NCBI GenBank assembly: GCA_945903615.1
Contig: CAMDOL010000007.1
Coordinates: 1 to 20,260, forward strand
Length of the DNA stretch: 20,260 bases
Source of the DNA: Rickettsia typhi
GTDB lineage: Bacteria > Pseudomonadota > Alphaproteobacteria > Rickettsiales > UBA1997
Direction of reading: 5' to 3'
Shown here one piece after another: positions 15,610-20,260 of this stretch (position 1 is its first letter; every line of letters starts with the position of its first letter). Made by a program: the position numbers and the translations under genes. Under the pieces are notes generated by a model. That model was not told where the DNA came from and did not search any database. It saw nothing but the letters and a program-made list of their open reading frames with translations.

Positions 15610-16230
15610 CTAAATTATTTTAAACTCTATAGGAACGATAACGCTAGCCTGAACAGATTCTTCACCTCGATGTGCCGGAATAAATTTCCACCTCCTAACC
15701 GCATTAACCGCAGCCATATCCAAATCATCAGAACCGCTAGAGCGAAAAACCTCAACTTCTGCCGGATTACCGTCCGCTTTTACCAAAACATTCACCAAAG
15801 CCTTACCTTGCACACCATTTTTTTTGGCAATTGGCGGATAAGAAGGGGCTGGGTTATTAAGATAGTCAGCATTAAAAACTGGATCACTCTGGGCAGAATT
15901 TAGAGCAACCGCGTTTGGATCCTGCAAACCAGAACTCTGCTTTCCAATTAATAAATTTTTTTCAGGGCTAGTTTTAACAGTTTGGCTAGCTGGCTTTTGC
16001 CTAATAAGGTTTTTGTGCTCATCTACAACAATTTTTTTGTGAGCAATGTTGTCATTTTTTTTATTTGCCCCAGAAGGAGCCACAAAACTTATTTGAATTG
16101 CCTGTTGATTAATCACGATTGGCTTAGAAGGCATAAGCCCCCAAACCAAAAGAGAACAATGCACCAGAGAAGCCGAGAGAAAAGCAAAGAAATGAAAATT
16201 ACTGCGATTGAAAAGTAACGATTTTAACAT
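15610..16230 (-). CDS. tonB: Energy transducer TonB
   Basis: A 206-residue TonB. The N-terminal membrane anchor lies at about 13-33 and contains the Ser/His pair (Ser20, His24) equivalent to the conserved motif that contacts ExbB/ExbD. The periplasmic linker (35-120) is rich in K, N, Q and S and unusually poor in the Pro-Glu/Pro-Lys repeats of classical TonB. The C-terminal TonB domain is at about 124-205, with PAPSYPPIAKKNGVQGKALV (127-146), the VEVFRSSG stretch and AVNAVRRWKFIPA (174-186). It is 2 nt downstream of the cupredoxin gene and 9 nt upstream of exbB, so it is co-transcribed with both and presumably serves the receptor at 12347-14458. Confidence 0.92.
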   Translation of the reverse strand: MLKSLLFNRSNFHFFAFLSASLVHCSLLVWGLMPSKPIVINQQAIQISFVAPSGANKKNDNIAHKKIVVDEHKNLIRQKPASQTVKTSPEKNLLIGKQSSGLQDPNAVALNSAQSDPVFNADYLNNPAPSYPPIAKKNGVQGKALVNVLVKADGNPAEVEVFRSSGSDDLDMAAVNAVRRWKFIPAHRGEESVQASVIVPIEFKII

Positions 16231-16232
16231 AT

Positions 16233-16559
16233 TTATTTGACGGTAATAGTTCCTTTGGCGGTTTGGGAATGGAACTCGCCCTCATATTTATAAACCCCAG
16301 ATTCTAAAGGACCAATATAAACTGTGGCACTTTTTCCAGCGCCAATAATTTTTTCACGATTTAAATCGTGACTATCAAATTCCTCAATTGATTTATCTTG
16401 GTTTTCAACAATCAATTTTACTTTCTCATTGGCTGGAATATCTAGATTTGACGGACTAAATTTATGATTTTTGATAGTGATTTTATATTCTTTGAACTCC
16501 GCCAAAGCATCAAACGCAAACAGTGAGCAAACCAAAAATATTGATAAGTTTTTTTTCAT
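16233..16559 (-). CDS. Periplasmic cupredoxin-domain protein, first gene of the iron operon
   Basis: A 108-residue protein with a signal peptide (MKKNLSIFLVCSLFAFDALA, cleavage after residue 20) and one cupredoxin-like beta-barrel. Visible: ITIKNHKFSPSNLDIPANEK (28-47), the potential metal-ligand region EEFDSHDLNR (59-68), and a C-terminal strand YKYEGEFHSQTAKGTITV (90-107). The GEFH-x-x-TAKG ending is typical of cupredoxins encoded beside FTR1-type iron permeases and the EfeO family, where they bind copper or help oxidise or deliver iron. No blue-copper Cys is present; His64 and His97 are the candidate ligands. No FTR1 gene is in the window. As the gene nearest the Fur box, it should be strongly iron-repressed. 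Role in iron delivery is inferred. Confidence 0.85.
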   Translation of the reverse strand: MKKNLSIFLVCSLFAFDALAEFKEYKITIKNHKFSPSNLDIPANEKVKLIVENQDKSIEEFDSHDLNREKIIGAGKSATVYIGPLESGVYKYEGEFHSQTAKGTITVK

Positions 16560-16604
16560 AAAATTTTTCTTAATTGTAAGTCAAGTTGAAAACTGGTATT
16601 AAGT

Positions 16605-16629
16605 AATAATGATAATCATTATCATTATT
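16605..16629 (-). promoter_or_regulatory. Fur box controlling the cupredoxin-tonB-exbBD-receptor operon
   Basis: Two 12-nt arms, AATAATGATAAT (16605-16616) and ATTATCATTATT (16618-16629), are perfect reverse complements around a single C. Positions 16605-16623 match the classical 19-bp Fur consensus GATAATGATAATCATTATC at 18 of 19 bases. The site is 46 bp upstream of the cupredoxin start codon, where a repressor would cover the promoter. It also lies in the shared region with rpmE, but about 260 bp from that start, so it most likely acts only on the minus-strand operon. This is the strongest regulatory call in the window. Confidence 0.9.
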
Positions 16630-16682
16630 TTTTTTAAATCAATAATTATTTTTGATCTACAAATTCATCCTTTCAATCCATA

Positions 16683-16817
16683 ATGGCGTTGCAAATCCAC
16701 TTTTGCAAAAAATTTTTAGTTGTTCAGAGGTTCCTTTATTTTTTGACGATGCATTGTATACAAAAATCCGCGAGGAACAAAAAGATGAAATGACAACAAA
16801 ATTTGCAGCAACGCCAT
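16683..16817. repeat. 135-bp imperfect palindromic element between the Fur box and rpmE
   Basis: Five complementary blocks are nested in order: ATGGCGTTGC/GCAACGCCAT (16683-16692 with 16808-16817, exact), GCAAA/TTTGC (16705-16709 with 16802-16806), GTTGTTCA/TGACAAC (16719-16726 with 16791-16797, one bulge), GTTCCT/AGGAAC (16730-16735 with 16773-16778), and TTTTTG/CAAAAA (16740-16745 with 16761-16766). The whole stretch could fold into one long interrupted hairpin. It has no evident sequence similarity to the element at 11763-11905 but shares its size and design. No ORF and no clear target-site duplication are seen. It could be a palindromic repeat of the kind known from Rickettsia, or a structured RNA in the intergenic region. 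Confidence 0.6.
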
Positions 16818-16819
16818 AA

Positions 16820-16847
16820 TTGACTAATAAAATTGACTCCTTATAGT
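16820..16847 (+). promoter_or_regulatory. Candidate sigma-70-type promoter for rpmE
   Basis: TTGACT (16820-16825) and TATAGT (16842-16847) are separated by 16 nt, 40 nt upstream of the rpmE start codon. Both hexamers differ from consensus at one position (TTGACA, TATAAT). A second TTGACT begins at 16833. The promoter begins 3 nt after the end of the palindromic element. Confidence 0.5.
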
Positions 16848-16887
16848 TCGAAGCCTTTTAAAATTATCAATCACAAATAATCACAAA

Positions 16888-17157
16888 ATGTCAGTTAAAA
16901 AAGCTGTAAAAGCTGAAGCCGCAAATGCCGCTCCCGCTTCCAAACATCCGGTTCAACACAAAATCAATTTGGTTCTTTCTAATAAAGAAACCATTGAAAT
17001 TATCACCACTTGGGGATCCGAGGGCGATACTTTAAAAGCCGATGTTGATCCTTTCAACCACCCAGCTTGGCAAGATGGAAGCAAAAGTTTTGTTAATCCA
17101 AATAATGATAATATGAACAAATTTATCAAAAAATTTGGTGGATTTGCTAACGCTTAA
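16888..17157 (+). CDS. rpmE: 50S ribosomal protein L31
   Basis: An 89-residue L31 of the large ribosomal subunit. The core from about residue 20 reads HPVQHKINLVLSNKETIEI, then TTWGSEGDTLKADVDPFNHP, AWQDGSKSFVN and MNKFIKKFGGF, matching the rickettsial/alphaproteobacterial form. There are no cysteines, so it is a zinc-independent version. The first 18 or so residues (MSVKKAVKAEAANAAPAS) are a basic, alanine-rich extension not found in most L31 proteins. No in-frame Met would remove it, which supports this start. The following hydrolase gene starts 12 nt downstream, so they are probably co-transcribed. Confidence 0.9.
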   Translation: MSVKKAVKAEAANAAPASKHPVQHKINLVLSNKETIEIITTWGSEGDTLKADVDPFNHPAWQDGSKSFVNPNNDNMNKFIKKFGGFANA

Positions 17158-17169
17158 TTTGTTCTGTTG

Positions 17170-17874
17170 ATGGATAAGTCAATTATTTTATCCTTGGCGG
17201 GCTGGGCACAAAAACCCAGTTCGCTTGATCTGGCCTTCTCCTCCCTTTCTTCTTCTCATAAAATTATTCACTTTGATTATAGCCAATTTTCTAATGTTGA
17301 AGACTGTTTTTTTGCATTACAAAATTTAAACATCAAACCACAAATTATTTCTGGCTGGAGCCTTGGCGGGCAAATCGCTATGCGTATAATTGCTCAGAAA
17401 ATTTTTAATCCAGAATTTTTAATTTTATTTTCCGCACCTTTTCAATTTGTTAAATCATCACGCATTGGCGCAGCAATGCCTGAAACTAGCTTTGATATTT
17501 TTCGCGACAATTTCGTCAAAAATTCTTTAGCAACTTTGGAGAAATTTTCATTATTGATGATGCTAAACGATGCCAAGCGAGCCAAAGAATTAGCGGATAA
17601 TCTGGATTTGAATGATAGCAATTATAATAATTTAATTTTCTGGCTGGATGAGCTAAAACACTTTTCCTGTTATGATTTAGATTTTACCAATTTCCCTAAA
17701 ACCCTGATTTTTCAAGGCGAAGGTGATATGGTAGTCAATGTTTTGCAAGCCAAAATTTTTGCTGAAAAAATTGCCAATTCACAACTAAAAATCCTTGCCA
17801 ATTGTGGTCATTGCCCTCATATTAGCAATTTAAACCAAGTGCAACAAACTCTTGATCAATTTTTATCATCTTAG
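17170..17874 (+). CDS. Alpha/beta hydrolase, BioH-like (pimeloyl-ACP methyl ester esterase candidate)
   Basis: A 234-residue alpha/beta hydrolase. The nucleophile elbow GWSLGG is at 62-67 (Ser64), the acid is probably Asp186 in FQGEGDMVV, and the histidine is His214 in NCGHCPHISN. The GWSLGG form and the length match BioH-type enzymes, which remove the methyl group from pimeloyl-ACP methyl ester in biotin synthesis. In E. coli BioH the triad is Ser82, Asp207 and His235. No other bio genes are nearby, so a different esterase role is possible. The ATG at 17170 is chosen; a TTG directly before it (17167) would add one residue. It ends 2 nt before argB. Confidence 0.78.
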   Translation: MDKSIILSLAGWAQKPSSLDLAFSSLSSSHKIIHFDYSQFSNVEDCFFALQNLNIKPQIISGWSLGGQIAMRIIAQKIFNPEFLILFSAPFQFVKSSRIGAAMPETSFDIFRDNFVKNSLATLEKFSLLMMLNDAKRAKELADNLDLNDSNYNNLIFWLDELKHFSCYDLDFTNFPKTLIFQGEGDMVVNVLQAKIFAEKIANSQLKILANCGHCPHISNLNQVQQTLDQFLSS

Positions 17875-17876
17875 AA

Positions 17877-18845
17877 ATGACCGACAAAAATAAAAAAGAT
17901 AAATCTCACCTCAAAGCTTTGACGATGAGTGATTTATCAATCCAAACAGAAGTGAAAAATAATAACCACGACTGGGTGATGAAAGCGGAAACTTTATGCG
18001 AAGCCTTGCCATATATGCGTCGATTCGCTGGTGAAACTTTTGTAATCAAATTTGGTGGCAGCGCCATGAGTGAAGAAAACATCCGCAAATTTGCTGAAGA
18101 TGTGGTGCTTTTAAAACAAGTCGGAATCAATCCTGTTATCGTTCACGGTGGTGGCCCACAAATTGGTGAAATGCTTAAAAAATTAAATATTAAAACTTCT
18201 TTCATCGACGGATTACGGGTGACTGATGCCGAAACTGTGGAGATTGTTGAAATGGTTTTGTGCGGCTCAATCAATAAAAATATTGTCAAAGAAATCAACC
18301 GCGCTGGCGGTATGGCTATTGGTCTTTCCGGCAAAGATGGCAATATGATTACTGCCCGCAAATTAACCCGCACTAAAAAAGATCCAGACTCAAATATCGA
18401 AAAAATTCTCAATCTTGGTTTTGTTGGTGAGCCAAGCTATGTCAACCCCGAAGTGCTCAACGGCTTTGAAAATTCCGATATCATCCCAGTTATCGCCCCA
18501 ATTGGCGTTGGCGAAAACGGCGAAACTTACAACATCAACGCTGACACCGCTGCCGGCGCTATCGCCAGTGCACTCAACGCCGCCAAATTAATTATCTTGA
18601 GCGATGTTGATGGAGTTCTTTTGCCCAACAAAGAATTGGTCAGTCATCTTAGCATTTCCACCGCCCGCAAATTAATCAAAGACGGCGTCATCACCGGTGG
18701 TATGATTCCAAAAATTGAAACTTGCATCAGCGCCTTAGAAAGCGAAGTTGAATACGCCCACATTCTGAATGGTTCAGTTGATCATATTTTATTAATGGAA
18801 ATTTTTACTGAGTCCGGCGCTGGGACGATGATTTTTTATGGGTAA
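17877..18845 (+). CDS. argB: Acetylglutamate kinase
   Basis: ArgB phosphorylates N-acetylglutamate, the second step of arginine synthesis. Of 322 residues, the kinase core shows VIKFGGSAM at 56-64 with Lys58 for phosphate binding, VIVHGGGPQIGEML at 87-100, the substrate block IDGLRVTDAETVEIVEMVL, INADTAAGAIASALNAAKLI in the ATP-binding half, and LSDVDGVL. The length is at the upper end of the family because of an N-terminal leader of about 20 residues (MTDKNKKDKSHLKALTMSDL). The Met at residue 17 is an alternative start. The alphaproteobacterial form CEALPYMRRFAGETFVIKFG is present. It starts 2 nt after the hydrolase and is followed by two terminator-like hairpins. Confidence 0.96.
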   Translation: MTDKNKKDKSHLKALTMSDLSIQTEVKNNNHDWVMKAETLCEALPYMRRFAGETFVIKFGGSAMSEENIRKFAEDVVLLKQVGINPVIVHGGGPQIGEMLKKLNIKTSFIDGLRVTDAETVEIVEMVLCGSINKNIVKEINRAGGMAIGLSGKDGNMITARKLTRTKKDPDSNIEKILNLGFVGEPSYVNPEVLNGFENSDIIPVIAPIGVGENGETYNINADTAAGAIASALNAAKLIILSDVDGVLLPNKELVSHLSISTARKLIKDGVITGGMIPKIETCISALESEVEYAHILNGSVDHILLMEIFTESGAGTMIFYG

Positions 18846-18853
18846 AAGCGTAA

Positions 18854-18874
18854 AAAAACAGCAAAGCTGTTTTT
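18854..18874 (+). terminator. Intrinsic terminator after argB
   Basis: AAAAACAGC (18854-18862), loop AAA, GCTGTTTTT (18866-18874) forms a perfect 9-bp stem whose 3' arm supplies the T-run. It begins 8 nt after the argB stop. This is a good intrinsic-terminator candidate. Confidence 0.75.
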
Positions 18875-18887
18875 GGCTTTTACGGGC

Positions 18888-18906
18888 ATTTTTGCAAAGC
18901 AAAAAT
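18888..18906. terminator. Second tandem hairpin after argB
   Basis: ATTTTTGC (18888-18895), loop AAA, GCAAAAAT (18899-18906) is a perfect 8-bp stem with the same GC-AAA-GC tip as the hairpin 13 nt before it. The 3' arm is A-rich on the plus strand, so on the minus strand it ends in a T-run. It could stop transcription in either direction. The rest of the spacer up to the tRNA (18907-19091) shows only short repeats such as AGCGAG/CTCGCT and no credible gene. Confidence 0.5.
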
Positions 18907-19091
18907 CCTCGGCGCAAGTTGTCTTTGAGCACAGCGAGAAAAGCGACACAGCGTTAACAAGCTCGCTTCATAATCACCTCAAACCCCATCCTGCCCCAAA
19001 CCAGATTCGTTCTTGCAAAATCATTTCTTCCACCCTATCATCACCGCCTCATTTTAAATCAACAATATTTGATACAAAATATTGCCCAATT

Positions 19092-19183
19092 GGAGAAATG
19101 GCCGAGTGGTCGAAGGCGCTTTCCTGCTAAGAAAGTATACGGGTAAAACTGTATCGAGGGTTCGAATCCCTCTTTCTCCGCCA
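19092..19183 (+). tRNA. tRNA-Ser (anticodon GCU)
   Basis: A 92-nt class II tRNA. Acceptor stem GGAGAAA (19092-19098) pairs exactly with TTTCTCC (19173-19179), followed by discriminator G and an encoded CCA (19181-19183). The D arm contains GCCGAGTGGTCGAAGGC. The anticodon loop CTGCTAA is flanked by TTTC/GAAA, giving anticodon GCT at 19126-19128, which reads AGC/AGU serine codons. A long variable arm (TATACGGG...CTGTATC) and the T arm GAGGGTTCGAATCCCTC complete the serine pattern. Confidence 0.97.
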
Positions 19184-19194
19184 TAACTACAGCT

Positions 19195-19230
19195 CAAAAA
19201 CTATCTCCGCTCAGTTTTTGCAATTTTTTA
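19195..19230 (+). terminator. Terminator-like hairpin after tRNA-Ser
   Basis: CAAAAAC (19195-19201) and GTTTTTG (19214-19220) form a 7-bp stem around a 12-nt loop, with a T-run at 19224-19229. It starts 12 nt after the tRNA CCA end. Low GC in the stem limits confidence. Confidence 0.5.
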
Positions 19231-19574
19231 TATCCCCTCCAATCCCTGTATTTGCGGGCTTTCCCACGATTTATATTTTTACCTACACTGTACTTTATCC
19301 TCTCCAAAAATCTAAAATCTTAGCAAAAAACGCACTTTTTTCTCTCCGTTTCTCCAATAGCAGTGTACCTGATCAAAAATAGTACATTTCGAGAAATAGC
19401 GGCTTTGCGGATTTTCCATCTAACTTTTATCTCGCTGACCCAAAGAGAACTTTTGTCTAATTTGCGAACTTATCTAGATAACTTGAGAAGTGGAGATTGG
19501 CTGGTCAGTTTGGGAATTATTTTAACAAAGGCTTCAAAAAAATTTCAAAATCTTCTTTTGTAACCTTGCTGTCA
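19231..19574. other. Gene-poor stretch downstream of tRNA-Ser
   Basis: About 340 bp without a gene I can support. A GTG-initiated 66-codon frame at 19363-19563 on the plus strand has no recognisable motif. A short inverted pair TACACTG (19284-19290) and CAGTGTA (19361-19367) is present. The position beside a tRNA and the remnant gene to its right make this a plausible scar of past insertion or deletion, but no integrase or tRNA-end duplication is seen. Confidence 0.4.
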
Positions 19575-19721
19575 TTAGCGGCTATTTTTGTGATTTAGTT
19601 TGCCATCTTTATTAATCACATAGCTCACAGGAATTGCATTTGGTTCTTCAAAGCCGGTTTCTTTTGTATCAATTAATATGGCTTTTGAATAATAAATTAT
19701 CGAATTTTCTTTAAAATCTTT
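19575..19721 (-). pseudogene. C-terminal remnant of a thioredoxin/TlpA-like protein
   Basis: A minus-strand frame of 48 codons without a start codon, from a stop at 19724-19722 to the TAA at 19577-19575. It ends with AILIDTKETGFEEPNAIPVS, then YVINKDGKLNHKNSR. A Pro-containing strand followed by YVIxKDGK is the pattern of the last part of thioredoxin-fold redoxins (TlpA, ResA), where it reads like PTTFLIDKDGKI with the cis-proline. The CxxC active site and the first 100 or so residues are absent. The frame overlaps the end of the PepSY gene by 25 nt in another frame, so the deletion probably joined the two. A chance match is possible but the motif run is convincing. Confidence 0.5.
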
Positions 19722-20260
19722 TTACCCATCCATATCAAAAATACTGAAATACCAAAGAGTGGCAGCAGTAATCCGGTTAATACAATAAGGGCAATTATTC
19801 GTTTCGGTAATTTTACATTATCAGGTAAGGAAGGTGCTCCTAAAGATTTGTAAGGCTTGCGTTTCCACCACATTGTAAAACCGGTTATCATCAGCATTAA
19901 AAGCAGAATTACTGCTGTTAAATTAAGTAACTGATTTGCTTTTCCAAAAAGCCGGCCTTCATGAAAAGATACTCCAAGCGAAGTTAACCTTCCGACTTTT
20001 CCCAGATCAGCGAAGCGATATTGATCAAGAATCTCGCCGCTTTTGCGGTCAAAGAATATATAAGCAACATTTTTGGCATCTCCGCCGTGACGAAGTGGCA
20101 TTAAGGCATAAGAACCTTTTTCCCACCAAGGATAATCAATCTTGAAAGCGTGATTTATATTTTGCTTAGAAATGGTTTGAAAAATTTGATTCATCGAAAC
20201 TTCCGGCAAATCGCTGCTGCTCAAAGACATTGGTCTTTCCTTAAAAATTGCTTTTGGAAA
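19697..20260 (-). CDS. PepSY-associated membrane protein (PiuB-like), C-terminal part, cut by window edge
   Basis: The frame is open to the right edge. The ATG at 20230 is preceded by ten more in-frame codons (FPKAIFKERP) with no stop, so this is the C-terminal half of a longer protein (about 370-400 residues in the family). Visible: a periplasmic PepSY-like part with YIFFDRKSGEILDQYRFADL, then LGVSFHEGRLFGKANQLLNL, the hallmark of iron-uptake-associated PepSY_TM proteins. A membrane helix AVILLLMLMITGFTMWWKRK follows, then a final helix before a basic tail KKILKKIR. Such proteins are linked to siderophore receptors and may reduce ferric siderophores at the inner membrane. The TonB system is about 3 kb to the left. 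The end overlaps the redoxin remnant. Confidence 0.85.
   Translation of the reverse strand, partial: FPKAIFKERPMSLSSSDLPEVSMNQIFQTISKQNINHAFKIDYPWWEKGSYALMPLRHGGDAKNVAYIFFDRKSGEILDQYRFADLGKVGRLTSLGVSFHEGRLFGKANQLLNLTAVILLLMLMITGFTMWWKRKPYKSLGAPSLPDNVKLPKRIIALIVLTGLLLPLFGISVFLIWMGKKILKKIR

Noticed and set aside
18873..19130. 85-codon plus-strand frame after argB
   Set aside because: It runs through two hairpins and into the tRNA-Ser gene, has no family motif, and its sequence is explained by those features.
19284..19367. TACACTG/CAGTGTA inverted pair as recombinase sites
   Set aside because: Only 7 bp, widely spaced, and no integrase or duplicated tRNA end in view.
19363..19563. 66-codon plus-strand frame with GTG start
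   Set aside because: No ribosome-binding site, motif or partner; too short in AT-rich DNA to support as a gene.
1..20260. CRISPR arrays
   Set aside because: No regularly spaced direct repeats were found; the repeats present are inverted and isolated.

Overview
The window is an AT-rich (roughly one third G+C by eye) stretch of bacterial chromosome, most likely from an alphaproteobacterium on or near the Rickettsiales side. The signs are a cysteine-free ribosomal protein L31 of rickettsial type, a ruvX|gatC divergence, pyrB linked to dprA, and high A+T. It carries argB, pyrB and a full TonB iron-uptake set, so it does not look like a strongly reduced obligate intracellular parasite. The lineage call is inference from gene content only.

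Layout. (1) 1-1540, minus: the end of a two-gene defence-like cassette, an AAA15/RloA-type ATPase followed 3 nt later by an RloB-like gene cut by the window edge, with repeated operator-like sites upstream. (2) 1627-2619, minus: ruvB. (3) 2711-7442, plus: a tight run of an ABC-2 ATPase, pyrB, an ABC-2 permease, dprA and ftsY. The two halves of a YadG/YadH-like exporter are separated by pyrB. (4) 7467-9349: a small helix-turn-helix-like ORF, convergent ruvX, then gatC overlapping a sugar-1-phosphate nucleotidyltransferase by one base. (5) 9350-9486: a convergent junction with three successive hairpins. (6) 9487-11666, minus: a SulP-family anion transporter with STAS domain followed 8 nt later by a beta-carbonic anhydrase, probably a bicarbonate uptake and interconversion pair. 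(7) 11763-11905: a 143-bp imperfect palindromic element flanked by a 5-bp direct repeat. (8) 12347-16559, minus: an iron operon, cupredoxin - tonB - exbB - exbD - siderophore receptor, headed by a near-consensus Fur box at 16605-16629. An unknown small exported protein follows. (9) 16683-16817: a second palindromic element, with no evident sequence similarity to the first, in the divergent region before rpmE. (10) 16888-18845, plus: rpmE, a BioH-like hydrolase and argB, then two tandem hairpins. (11) tRNA-Ser(GCU) at 19092-19183, a gene-poor stretch, a redoxin (TlpA-like) remnant, and the C-terminal part of a PepSY-domain (PiuB-like) membrane protein running off the right edge.

Functional themes. 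Iron acquisition is the clearest: outer-membrane receptor, TonB/ExbB/ExbD energiser, periplasmic cupredoxin, Fur operator, and a PepSY protein nearby. The carbonic anhydrase/SulP pair points to inorganic-carbon handling. The housekeeping genes cover Holliday-junction and DNA-uptake functions (ruvB, ruvX, dprA), membrane targeting (ftsY), translation (gatC, rpmE, tRNA-Ser), pyrimidine synthesis (pyrB) and arginine synthesis (argB). The least explained content is the RloA/RloB-like cassette and the two palindromic elements.
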